Shown piece by piece: positions 1 through 6,769 of a stretch of 10,224 nt of DNA. Within the stretch, counting starts at the first letter, position 1. Each line of letters begins with the position of its first letter. Origin of the DNA: Oscillospiraceae bacterium (GTDB lineage Bacteria > Bacillota > Clostridia > Oscillospirales > Oscillospiraceae); NCBI GenBank assembly GCA_028691385.1, contig JAQUZL010000074.1, positions 1 through 10,224 of the forward strand. The letters run 5' to 3'. The notes under the pieces are model-generated. The model searched no databases. It was not told the origin of the DNA and saw only the letters and a program-made list of their open reading frames with translations. A program made the translations under genes and the position numbers.

Positions 1-146
1 ATGATCCCCGCGCCCGTTCCCTCGCCCCAATGCCGGACAATCTCCAGCCCCAGCACATTGCGATAAAAGGAAATGGTCTTTTCAAATTCGTCAAGTCCCG
101 CGCATTTGAGCGCCACATGATGAATCCCACGAATCAGCTTCTCCAT
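1..146 (-). CDS. VOC/glyoxalase-superfamily protein, N-terminal part (runs off the window)
   Basis: The 48 visible residues begin MEKLIRGIHHVALKC and continue with a segment containing FYRNVLGLEIVRHW. This is the first beta-alpha-beta unit of a vicinal-oxygen-chelate (glyoxalase/bleomycin-resistance/dioxygenase) fold. The His at residue 9 or 10 sits where this family has its first metal ligand, and the FY-x-x-VLGL motif is typical. The superfamily includes glyoxalase I, epimerases, dioxygenases and resistance proteins, so the reaction cannot be named from this fragment. The ATG at 146 is preceded by a good ribosome binding site (GAGGG, about 6 bases upstream). It starts only 14 bases after the hisE stop, so it is probably the last or a late gene of the histidine operon. 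A role in histidine synthesis is not established; it may simply be co-transcribed. Confidence 0.82.
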   Translation of the reverse strand, partial: MEKLIRGIHHVALKCAGLDEFEKTISFYRNVLGLEIVRHWGEGTGAGI

Positions 147-160
147 TTTTATCCCTCTTT

Positions 161-487
161 TTATGTATTATGGTCAACCGTTTTCAACTGCTTGAGATTG
201 CCGATCTTCTGCGCGCGCACATCCAGCTCCGCCAGCACCTCGTCCATGGTGATGCCGCACGCGGCCATCATCACCGTCAGGTGGTACACAAGGTCGGAAA
301 TCTCGCCCACGGTATCGGCTTTTACCGCATTTTTCGCGGCAATGATGGTTTCGGCGGACTCCTCGCCCACCTTTTTCAGAATCTTATCCAGACCCTTGTC
401 AAACAGATAGCAGGTGTAGCTGCCCTCCTGCGGGTGCTGCTTGCGGTCCATCACCACGGCGTACAGATCTTGCAGCGTGTTGTTCAT
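161..487 (-). CDS. hisE: Phosphoribosyl-ATP pyrophosphatase (HisE), stand-alone
   Basis: This 108-residue enzyme performs step 2 of histidine synthesis, hydrolysing phosphoribosyl-ATP to phosphoribosyl-AMP and pyrophosphate in the cytoplasm. It is an all-alpha MazG-like protein. The signature KKVGEESAE (38-46) supplies the Glu cluster for Mg2+, and EISDLVYHL (62-70) supplies the downstream Glu/Asp pair. The length is normal for monofunctional HisE. Here it is a separate gene, whereas many bacteria, including B. subtilis and E. coli, have a HisI-HisE fusion. Its ATG overlaps the hisI stop as ATGA, and its ribosome binding site (GGAGG, 7-base spacing) lies inside the last codons of hisI. This implies translational coupling and keeps the two consecutive activities stoichiometric. 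Confidence 0.96.
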   Translation of the reverse strand: MNNTLQDLYAVVMDRKQHPQEGSYTCYLFDKGLDKILKKVGEESAETIIAAKNAVKADTVGEISDLVYHLTVMMAACGITMDEVLAELDVRAQKIGNLKQLKTVDHNT

Positions 488-807
488 TCAAATTCCTCCA
501 TTTCGTGAAAAAAGCAGCTTTGGTGGCCGGTGTGGCACGTAGGGCCGTCCGGCTTGCACAGATAGAGCAGGGTGTCCGTGTCGCAATCGGTGATCATTTT
601 CTTTACGTGGAGAAAATGTCCCGAGGTTTCGCCCTTGTTCCACAGGCAGCTGCGGCTGCGCGAATAGAACCACGCGGTATGCGTGGCAATCGTGCGGCGC
701 ACCGCTTCCTCGTTGGTGAAGCCCAGCATCAGCACGTCCTTGGTGTCCGCGTCCTGAATAATCACCGGAATCAGCTCCGATTTTTGAAACAACGTCTTTA
801 TTTCCAT
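484..807 (-). CDS. hisI: Phosphoribosyl-AMP cyclohydrolase (HisI)
   Basis: This 107-residue enzyme performs step 3, opening the purine ring of phosphoribosyl-AMP to give ProFAR. Conserved blocks are all present: WFYSRSRSCLWNKGETSG (46-63), the metal site D74-C75-D76-T-D78, and the Zn cysteines C91 and C98 in CHTGHQSC. The usual LAYMN near residue 30 reads LGFTN, a conservative change. The length fits a monofunctional HisI. The start follows the hisF stop by one base (TGA-T-ATG), with a GAGGG ribosome binding site at the end of hisF. The stop overlaps hisE as ATGA. It is therefore a middle gene of the polycistron. Confidence 0.97.
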   Translation of the reverse strand: MEIKTLFQKSELIPVIIQDADTKDVLMLGFTNEEAVRRTIATHTAWFYSRSRSCLWNKGETSGHFLHVKKMITDCDTDTLLYLCKPDGPTCHTGHQSCFFHEMEEFE

Positions 808-808
808 A

Positions 809-1567
809 TCAATCCCTCACTGCGATGCCGCGCGACGCCAGATACCGCTTGACCTGCGGCACGGTCAGCTCGCCAAAATGGAACAGGCTCGCGGCCAGCG
901 CCGCATCGCAGCCTGTCTGCTCAAATACTTCCGCAAAATGTTCCAGCGCGCCGCAGCCGCCGGAGGCGATGACCGGGATGTTTACCGCATCCACCACCGC
1001 GCGGGTCATCTCCAAATCAAAGCCCGCCCTGGTGCCGTCGGCGTCCATGGAGGTGAGCAGAATTTCGCCAGCGCCCAGCGCCGCGCCGCGCTTGGCCCAC
1101 TCGATAACGTCCAGCCCCGTCCACACGCGGCCGCCGTTCACAACCACCTCGAAGCCGCCGTCCGGGCGCTTTTTGCCGTCGATGGCCAGCACCACGCACT
1201 GGCTGCCAAATCGTTCGGCCGCCCGGGCAATCAGCGACGGATCGCGCACCGCCGCAGAATTGACGGATATTTTATCCGCGCCCGCGCGCAGAATCTCCGT
1301 AAAATCCTCCACCGTGCGAATGCCGCCGCCGACGGTGAGCGGCACAAACACCTGCGCGCCGGTGCGTTCCACCACGTCCACCACGGATTTTCTGCCGTCG
1401 CTGGTGGCGGTGATGTCCAAAAACACCACCTCGTCCGCGCCCTGATCGGAATAATATTTCGCCAGTGCCACCGGGTCGCCCGCATCGCGGATACCCACAA
1501 AGTTCACGCCCTTGACGACCCGGCCGTCCCGCACGTCAAGGCAGGGAATGATGCGTTTTGCCAGCAT
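809..1567 (-). CDS. hisF: Imidazole glycerol phosphate synthase, cyclase subunit (HisF)
   Basis: This 252-residue (beta-alpha)8 barrel condenses PRFAR with ammonia delivered from HisH, giving imidazole glycerol phosphate and AICAR. Catalytic Asp11 (RIIPCLDVRDGRVVKG) and Asp130 (VVLAIDGKK) are present. So are the phosphate-binding segments VGGGIRTVED (79-88) and LTSMDADGTRAGFD, the latter diagnostic of HisF against HisA. The start at 1567 gives the canonical MLAKRIIPCLDV N-terminus; the open frame continuing upstream in hisA is accidental. AAGGAGG lies about 9-10 bases ahead. The A of the ATG is shared with the hisA TAA stop (TAATG), so translation is coupled. The active site also needs HisH, encoded two genes upstream. 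Confidence 0.98.
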   Translation of the reverse strand: MLAKRIIPCLDVRDGRVVKGVNFVGIRDAGDPVALAKYYSDQGADEVVFLDITATSDGRKSVVDVVERTGAQVFVPLTVGGGIRTVEDFTEILRAGADKISVNSAAVRDPSLIARAAERFGSQCVVLAIDGKKRPDGGFEVVVNGGRVWTGLDVIEWAKRGAALGAGEILLTSMDADGTRAGFDLEMTRAVVDAVNIPVIASGGCGALEHFAEVFEQTGCDAALAASLFHFGELTVPQVKRYLASRGIAVRD

Positions 1568-2283
1568 TACGCATGCGCCTCCTTCACGGCCTCGGCAAGG
1601 TCGATCGTGCCGGCATAGTACGCCTTTCCGACAATTGCGCCGTCCATCCCCGCCGCTTTCAGCGCGCGAATGTCCTGATTGTTCGCCACGCCGCCGGAGG
1701 CCGTCACATGGCATGAAACCGCGCTGCGCAGCGCGGAAAGGCGCGCCAAACTGGGGCCGGAGAGCATGCCGTCGGTGGCAATATCGGTGAAAATGAGCCA
1801 TTTCACGCCCAGCTTCTCCATATTTTTCGCAAATTCCAAGTAGTCCAGACCGGAATCCGCCACCCAGCCGGCTGTTTTGACCTTGCCATCGGCGGCGTCG
1901 ACGCCGACGGCGATCTGTTCGCCGTAGCGCTTCGCCGCCGCTGCCACAAAGGCGGGATCGGTGACTGCCGCAGAGCCGATGACTGCCCGCGCCGCGCCCA
2001 AGGCGAATACCGCCTCCAAATCCGCCATGGTGCGGATGCCGCCGCCCAGCTCCACCTGCAGGCCGCACTGCGCCGCCACGGCGTGGACAATTTCGCCATT
2101 GCGGCGCACGCCGTCCTTCGCGCCGTCCAAATCCACCATGTGAATCCACGCCGCGCCGGCTTCCCGGAAGGCGTTTGCGGTGGCGATGGGATCTTCCGCC
2201 ACCTGATGCGTGGTGGCAAAGTCGCCCCGACGCAGGCGCACACACGCGCCGTCTTTGAGATCAATCGCAGGTAATACAATCAT
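1567..2283 (-). CDS. hisA: ProFAR isomerase (HisA)
   Basis: This 238-residue (beta-alpha)8 barrel performs step 4, the Amadori isomerisation of ProFAR to PRFAR. It is a homologue of HisF, with which it shares the half-barrel repeat. Catalytic residues are Asp8 (MIVLPAIDLKDG) and Asp129 (IAVGVDAADGK). ELGGGIRT (78-85) and TDIATDGMLSGP (166-177) are phosphate-binding motifs diagnostic of HisA. I chose the ATG at 2283, not the GTG two codons upstream at 2289. The ATG forms an ATGA overlap with the hisH stop, puts the catalytic Asp at family position 8, and has GGAGA about 9 bases upstream, whereas the same Shine-Dalgarno would be only about 4 bases from the GTG. The downstream junction with hisF is TAATG. 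Confidence 0.97.
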   Translation of the reverse strand: MIVLPAIDLKDGACVRLRRGDFATTHQVAEDPIATANAFREAGAAWIHMVDLDGAKDGVRRNGEIVHAVAAQCGLQVELGGGIRTMADLEAVFALGAARAVIGSAAVTDPAFVAAAAKRYGEQIAVGVDAADGKVKTAGWVADSGLDYLEFAKNMEKLGVKWLIFTDIATDGMLSGPSLARLSALRSAVSCHVTASGGVANNQDIRALKAAGMDGAIVGKAYYAGTIDLAEAVKEAHA

Positions 2284-2885
2284 TTGCACAATTCTCCAAA
2301 ATTCTTCAAAATCTGAAGCCCGGTTTCCCCGCTCTTTTCCGGGTGAAACTGGCAGCCAAACACATTGCCCCGGGCGACCATCGCCGTGACCGGCGCGCCA
2401 TAGTCCGTGGTCGCGGCCACATCGTCAGGCCGGTCGCAAAAGGCCATATAGCTGTGGACAAAATAGACATAATCGCCGCTGCGCACATGCGCAAGCAGCG
2501 GATTGTTCTGACAGACGATCAGGCTGTTCCAGCCGATCTGCGGCAGCTTAAGCGCCGTTGGAATCCGGTCAATCTTGCCCGGAATCAGGCCAAGTCCCCC
2601 GCACGGGCGCACCTCGGTGCTTTCACGCAGCAGCATCTGCATGCCAAGGCAGATGCCGAGCAGCGGCTTGCGCGCGGCATTTTCCGCTACCGCCGCGTCA
2701 AGCCCTTGCCTGCGCAGGTTCTCCATGGCGTCTGGAAACGCGCCCACGCCCGGCAAAATCACTGCCGCAGCGCGGTCGATGACGTCTTTCTCCGCCGTAA
2801 TCTCATTTTCAAAGCCGAGATAATCCAGCGCCTTGGTCACCGAGCGCAGGTTGCCCGCGCCATAATCCACCACCGCAATCTTCAT
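2280..2885 (-). CDS. hisH: Imidazole glycerol phosphate synthase, glutamine amidotransferase subunit (HisH)
   Basis: This 201-residue class I (triad) glutamine amidotransferase hydrolyses glutamine and channels ammonia through the HisF barrel. The nucleophile Cys79 lies in the elbow LLGICLGMQ (75-83), and the other triad members are His181 and Glu183 in CQFHPEKS (178-185). The LPGVGAF segment (44-50) and YVYFVHSY (139-146) are typical of HisH. Length is normal. The ATG at 2885 overlaps the hisB stop as ATGA, with GGGAG 7 bases upstream inside hisB. The stop overlaps hisA as ATGA. As in many operons, hisA sits between hisH and hisF. Confidence 0.98.
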   Translation of the reverse strand: MKIAVVDYGAGNLRSVTKALDYLGFENEITAEKDVIDRAAAVILPGVGAFPDAMENLRRQGLDAAVAENAARKPLLGICLGMQMLLRESTEVRPCGGLGLIPGKIDRIPTALKLPQIGWNSLIVCQNNPLLAHVRSGDYVYFVHSYMAFCDRPDDVAATTDYGAPVTAMVARGNVFGCQFHPEKSGETGLQILKNFGELCK

Positions 2886-3661
2886 TCCAGCGCTCCCTTG
2901 GTGGAAACCACCGCGTCGGAAACCACCGTGACCGCGTCCCGCAGCGCCATGCCCAGCGCCTTGAAAAGGCCCTCGGTGATATGATGGGCATTTTCACCAT
3001 AGTCCGCCCGCAGGTGCAGCGTCATGCCGGCGTTCATGGCAAACGCCCGCAGGAACTCCTGGGTCAGGCAGCTATCATAGCCGCCGATGACGGCCTGCGG
3101 CATGGCCGCGTCCAGTACCAAAAACGGCCTGCCCGACACATCCACGGCGCACCGGCACAGGCTCTCGTCCATGGGCACCACGCTGCTTGCAAACCGGGCA
3201 ATGCCGCGCTTGTCGCCAAGCGCCGCGGCAAACGCTCTGCCCAGCACGATGCCCACATCCTCCACGGTGTGGTGGCCGTCCACCTGCAAATCGCCGCGGG
3301 CTGTGAGCTGCAGGGTCATGTTTCCCCAAAAGGCCATAGCCGTCAGCATATGGTCAAAAAAGCCGATGCCGGTATCAATGCTGCTTTCGCCCCGGCCAAG
3401 GGTCAGTGAAACCCGCACCTCGGTTTCCTTGGTGGCGCGGCACAGCTCCGCCCGGCGCGGCGCGCCCGGCGCGCGCACCAGCGCGTCTACCGTCACGCTG
3501 AAAAAGTCGGCAAACTGCACCAGCTGCGCAAGCGGCGGCTCACGCAGGCCGCGCTCATACGCGTCGATGACCGATTCCGGCAGGCCGACCTGCGCAGCCA
3601 GCGCCCCCTGCTGCAGGTTTTTCCCCGCGCGCAGGGTTTTCAGTTGCTCTGCAAATCCCAT
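2882..3661 (-). CDS. hisB: XRE-type helix-turn-helix fused to imidazoleglycerol-phosphate dehydratase (HisB)
   Basis: This 259-residue protein is about 60 residues longer than a normal monofunctional bacterial HisB (about 195). Residues 1-63 form a Cro/CI (HTH_3/XRE) domain with the family pattern FAEQLKTLR (3-11), ALAAQVGLPESVIDAYERG (20-38) and LVQFADFFSVTVDALV (47-62). A short Pro/Arg/Ala linker (63-73) follows, then a complete dehydratase (about 74-259). The two metal motifs are HHTVE (130-134) and HHITE (226-230). Also present are DHML (103-106), LGDK (148-151), LH (205-206) and STKG (253-256). The enzyme converts IGP to imidazole-acetol phosphate. The start is firm: a GAGGG ribosome binding site 7 bases upstream, and no Met from residue 2 to 104 that could start a separate enzyme. 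Trp112 replaces the usual His of the 'HG' pair. The HTH may regulate the operon, or be a protein-contact module; the sequence alone does not decide. Confidence 0.95.
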   Translation of the reverse strand: MGFAEQLKTLRAGKNLQQGALAAQVGLPESVIDAYERGLREPPLAQLVQFADFFSVTVDALVRAPGAPRRAELCRATKETEVRVSLTLGRGESSIDTGIGFFDHMLTAMAFWGNMTLQLTARGDLQVDGHHTVEDVGIVLGRAFAAALGDKRGIARFASSVVPMDESLCRCAVDVSGRPFLVLDAAMPQAVIGGYDSCLTQEFLRAFAMNAGMTLHLRADYGENAHHITEGLFKALGMALRDAVTVVSDAVVSTKGALE

Positions 3662-3668
3662 TGCCTAT

Positions 3669-3673
3669 CCCTC
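3669..3673 (-). promoter_or_regulatory. Ribosome binding site of the HTH-HisB fusion
   Basis: GAGGG sits 7 bases before the ATG at 3661 and overlaps the hisD stop codon. It decides the start of hisB at the helix-turn-helix domain. A GTG codon at HisB residue 62 could in theory start the dehydratase alone, but it has no Shine-Dalgarno sequence ahead of it. Confidence 0.75.
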
Positions 3674-4946
3674 AATTCAGGCGCACGCGGATGGCGTTTG
3701 CGTGCGCGGTCAGTTTTTCCGATTCCGCCATGGTGATGATGCCGCTTGCCACGGACAGCAGCGCCGCGCGGGAAAAGTTGATGACGCTCATCTTCTTGAG
3801 AAAGCTCTCGGCCGACAGCGGCGAAAAAAATCGCGCCGTGCCGGAGGTGGGCAGCACGTGGCTCGGCCCCGCCATATAATCGCCCAGCGGTTCCGGCGTA
3901 TTTTCCCCGAGGAACACCGCGCCCGCGTTATGCAGCTGCGGCAAAATATCCGCCGGGGAGACGGTCACGACCTCGAGATGCTCCGGGGCAATCTCGTTTG
4001 CCAGCCGGACGCACTGCGACAAATCGTCGCAGACGATGACCGCGCCGTAGTTTTTCAGACTCTCCAGTATGATTTCGCTGCGGCTCAGGCGCGCCGTCTG
4101 CGCTGCAAGCTCTCCCATCACCTGCTCGGCAAGCTGCTCGGATGTGGTGAGCAGCACCGCCGAGGCCAGCCGGTCATGCTCGGCCTGACTGAGTAAATCC
4201 GCCGCCACATAGCGCGCGTTTGCGCTTTCGTCCGCGAGCACCAGCACCTCGGACGGCCCTGCCACCATATCGATGTCCACCACACCATAGACCAGCCGCT
4301 TGGCCGCCGCCACATAGGCGTTGCCGGGGCCGACCAGCTTGTCGACCTTCTCGATGGGGCCTGCGCCATAGGTGAGCGCCGCCACCGCCTGCACGCCGCC
4401 CACTGCAAAGCACCGGTCGACGCCCGCGACCCAGGCCGCCGCCAGCACCGCATCATTGAGATTTTCCGTGGGTGGGGTCACCATGATGACCTCGCCCACG
4501 CCTGCCACCTTGGCGGGCACCACGTTCATCAGCACCGAGCTTGGGTAGGCCGCCGTGCCGCCCGGCACATAGACGCCCACGCGGTCAAGGCCGCGAACGA
4601 TCTGCCCCACCTCGCCGCCGACGATGGGACTTTCCCACACACGGCTCTTTTGCAGCAGTTGGCTTTGGTAGTCACGAATATTGCAAGCGCTTTCCTGCAG
4701 CGCCGCCAGCAGCGCCGGGGCGATGCGTCCGGCAGCAGCTTCCAGCTCCTGCTTTGTGATTTCGCGGGGCGCAGCGCCATCCAGACGCAGGGACGCTTCC
4801 ACCACCGCATCATAGCCGCGCGCGCGCACCTCATCCAAAATGACCTGCGCCGCCGCCTGAATCTGCGTGCCTGCCGACGCCGCACGCGCGCGCATGGCGC
4901 GCAGCAATTCTTCCGCGCCGGACGCGCGCACATAGTTTGTAATCAT
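3672..4946 (-). CDS. hisD: Histidinol dehydrogenase (HisD)
   Basis: This 424-residue enzyme performs the last two steps, the NAD+-dependent four-electron oxidation of L-histidinol via histidinal to L-histidine. The family blocks run in order: GVYVPGGTAAYPSSVLM (124-140), VGGVQAVAALTYG (182-194), VDKLVGPGNAYVAAAKR (201-217) and DMVAGPSEVLVLADE (226-240). Zn ligands are Gln254 and His257 (LLSQAEHD), Asp356 (GDYMAGPSH) and His415 (LTAHANAIR). The catalytic Glu322-His323 pair is in APEHLE. Spacing matches the E. coli enzyme closely. The ATG at 4946 overlaps the hisG stop as ATGA, with GAGG in the end of hisG. The stop is 10 bases before hisB. Confidence 0.98.
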   Translation of the reverse strand: MITNYVRASGAEELLRAMRARAASAGTQIQAAAQVILDEVRARGYDAVVEASLRLDGAAPREITKQELEAAAGRIAPALLAALQESACNIRDYQSQLLQKSRVWESPIVGGEVGQIVRGLDRVGVYVPGGTAAYPSSVLMNVVPAKVAGVGEVIMVTPPTENLNDAVLAAAWVAGVDRCFAVGGVQAVAALTYGAGPIEKVDKLVGPGNAYVAAAKRLVYGVVDIDMVAGPSEVLVLADESANARYVAADLLSQAEHDRLASAVLLTTSEQLAEQVMGELAAQTARLSRSEIILESLKNYGAVIVCDDLSQCVRLANEIAPEHLEVVTVSPADILPQLHNAGAVFLGENTPEPLGDYMAGPSHVLPTSGTARFFSPLSAESFLKKMSVINFSRAALLSVASGIITMAESEKLTAHANAIRVRLN

Positions 4947-5569
4947 AATGCCGCCTCACATTTCTCCACAAAATCCAGAACCTCCGCCCGGTGCAGCTTG
5001 ACGCTGGCCGGATTGGCGATGAGCCGCGCCGAGATCTGCGCCACGTCCTCGATGGGCACAAGGCCGTTCTCTTTGAGCGTCGTGCCGGTCTGCACCACGT
5101 CCATGATGGCGTCCGACAGGCCGAGAATCGGCCCAAGCTCCACAGAGCCTTCAATTTTAATGGTTTCCACATCCATGCCCTTTTCGGCAAAATACCGCTT
5201 GGTCACGTTGGGGTATTTGGTCGCCACGCGGCGCGTACGATAGCTGCCGTAAAAATCGTCGCCCTGCCGCACGGCAAGGGCAAACCGGCACGCGCCATAG
5301 CCGAGGTCGAGCATTTCATAGAAGCTGCCGCCGTGCTCCAAAATGGTATCGCGCCCCACGATACCGAGGTCGCATACGCCATGGGTCACATAGGTGAGTA
5401 CGTCCGGCGCTTTGGCCAAAATCACATCCAGCGGATAGTCCGCAATGGGTAAAATCAACTTCCGGGTGTCTGCCTTCAGCGCGGCACAGTCCAAGCCCGC
5501 CTTTTCAAACAGCGCAACCGAATCCTCCAGCAGCCGCCCCTTCGTCACCGCAATTCGCAGCCGTTTCAC
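4943..5569 (-). CDS. hisG: ATP phosphoribosyltransferase catalytic subunit, short form (HisG-S)
   Basis: This 208-residue enzyme catalyses the first, committed step, ATP + PRPP to phosphoribosyl-ATP. It is the short form, lacking the C-terminal ACT-like regulatory domain of the E. coli-type long form. In this type histidine feedback works through the partner HisZ, encoded just upstream. Recognisable blocks are AVTKGRLLEDS (7-17), DLGIVGRD (67-74), VATKYPN (115-121), GSVELGP (141-147) and the PRPP loop DVVQTGTTLKENGL (157-170). The start codon is GTG, overlapping the hisZ stop as GTGA, with AAGGAG about 9 bases upstream. The stop overlaps hisD as ATGA. Confidence 0.97.
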   Translation of the reverse strand: MKRLRIAVTKGRLLEDSVALFEKAGLDCAALKADTRKLILPIADYPLDVILAKAPDVLTYVTHGVCDLGIVGRDTILEHGGSFYEMLDLGYGACRFALAVRQGDDFYGSYRTRRVATKYPNVTKRYFAEKGMDVETIKIEGSVELGPILGLSDAIMDVVQTGTTLKENGLVPIEDVAQISARLIANPASVKLHRAEVLDFVEKCEAAL

Positions 5570-6729
5570 AGCGTCACGCTCCTTTCACCATTGGTATCGA
5601 TTACAATCAGCTGCTCTGCGCCCGCCGCGCGTGCCTGCACCAGCGCGCCCTGCTCGGTTTCGCAGGTGGAAATGGCGCAGGTGCCGGCCGACGCCGTCAT
5701 CACGCGCCGCAGCGCCTGCCCAAGGCAGCCGCCGGCATAGTACAGCATGGTTTTGGGGTCTGTGCGCGCTGCCTGCGAAGTGCAGCCCGCCAGCGCCGCC
5801 GCATCCACGGCAAAGCCGGTCGCGGGCGCGTCAAAGCCGAATTTCCCCAACAGCGCGTCATAGCGGCCGCCCGAGAGCACGATGCTACCCGCGCCCAGCG
5901 CGTAGCCGCGAAACACCATGCCGGTGTAATAGCCGAATTTCGGCACCAGCCCCAGATCAAACTGTACCCGCTCGCCAAGCCCTGCCGCCTCCAGCTCCCG
6001 GTACAGCCGCTCCAGCGAATCGAGAATCTCCTGCGCCGCCGGCAGCTGGAACAGTGCGCGCGCCCGCTCCAGTACCTCCTCGCCGCCCGAGAGCCGGGGA
6101 AGCTGCGCCATGGCGCGGCCAAGCGGCGCGCCGAGATAGTTCTGCAACAGCTTCTGGTAGGCGTCAAAGTTCCCCTGCTCCAGCGCGTCGCGCATGGCGC
6201 GGTCATTTTCCGCGCCCAGCGCCGCCGCCAGCGCCGGGAAAAAGCCCGCGTGGCCGATTTCCAGTCGGAAATCCCGCAGTCCCACCACCTCCAGTGCCTG
6301 CACGCCCATGGACAGCACCTCAAGGTCTGCCCGATAGCCGGACGCGCCGATCAGCTCGACGCCGCACTGGGCAATTTCGCCGCGCGACCCGGTGTGCGCG
6401 TCGTCCGCGCGAAAGACCGTCTGGTTATAATAAAGCCGCTGCGGCAAACGCATGGTTTTCAGCTTGGTGGCCGCAACCCGCGCGATCGGCGCGGTATTAT
6501 CCGGCCGCATCACCAGCAGCTTTCCGGTTCTGTCCACCATCACCCGCAGGTTCTCCTGCGCAATATCGCCGAACAGGTCAAAAAACTCCACCTCCGGCGT
6601 CATCACTTCATCATAGCCGCGGCGGCGGAACAAATCCGTCACCAGCCGCTGCACCCGGCGGATGGCCGCGCAGTCCGCAAACAGACGGTCTGCCGTGCCC
6701 TCCGGCGTTCCAATTGCGCGAAACGTCAC
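5566..6729 (-). CDS. hisZ: ATP phosphoribosyltransferase regulatory subunit (HisZ)
   Basis: This 387-residue histidyl-tRNA synthetase paralogue assembles with short HisG into a hetero-octamer (family knowledge) and confers activity and histidine feedback inhibition. It keeps the class II synthetase core: TPEGT at the N-terminus (8-12), MTPEVEFFDLF (43-53), RPDNTAPIAR (75-84), YYNQTVFRADD (100-110) and SGGRYDALLGKFG (286-298). A short alpha/beta C-terminal region remains in place of a normal anticodon-binding domain. HisZ proteins are not expected to charge tRNA. I chose the GTG at 6729 over the GTG at 6747: it has GGGGAG 6 bases upstream, and the earlier codon has no ribosome binding site. 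It is the first gene of the operon. A true HisRS is the alternative, but the adjacent short hisG and the divergent motifs favour HisZ. Confidence 0.94.
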   Translation of the reverse strand: MTFRAIGTPEGTADRLFADCAAIRRVQRLVTDLFRRRGYDEVMTPEVEFFDLFGDIAQENLRVMVDRTGKLLVMRPDNTAPIARVAATKLKTMRLPQRLYYNQTVFRADDAHTGSRGEIAQCGVELIGASGYRADLEVLSMGVQALEVVGLRDFRLEIGHAGFFPALAAALGAENDRAMRDALEQGNFDAYQKLLQNYLGAPLGRAMAQLPRLSGGEEVLERARALFQLPAAQEILDSLERLYRELEAAGLGERVQFDLGLVPKFGYYTGMVFRGYALGAGSIVLSGGRYDALLGKFGFDAPATGFAVDAAALAGCTSQAARTDPKTMLYYAGGCLGQALRRVMTASAGTCAISTCETEQGALVQARAAGAEQLIVIDTNGERSVTL

Positions 6730-6735
6730 TGTAAT

Positions 6736-6741
6736 CTCCCC
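6736..6741 (-). promoter_or_regulatory. Ribosome binding site of hisZ
   Basis: GGGGAG is separated by six bases (ATTACA) from the GTG at 6729. It decides between two in-frame GTG codons, because the one at 6747 lies upstream of this site and has no purine-rich site of its own. Confidence 0.75.
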
Positions 6742-6769
6742 TTGCACTTTATTTCAGTAGTTCGGTAGT

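Noticed and set aside
1568..2245. Long N-terminal extension of the hisF frame through hisA (226 residues)
   Set aside because: It is an accidental GC-rich open frame, Arg/Gly-rich with no domain, in the wrong phase of the clear hisA gene. Family HisF starts at MLAKRIIPC.
5445..6734. 429-residue plus-strand open frame opposite hisZ
   Set aside because: Pro/Arg/Ser-rich composition typical of the reverse strand of a GC-rich gene; no domain, and no Shine-Dalgarno sequence. The other long opposite-strand frames (for example 3087-4196 and 878-1618) are rejected for the same reasons.
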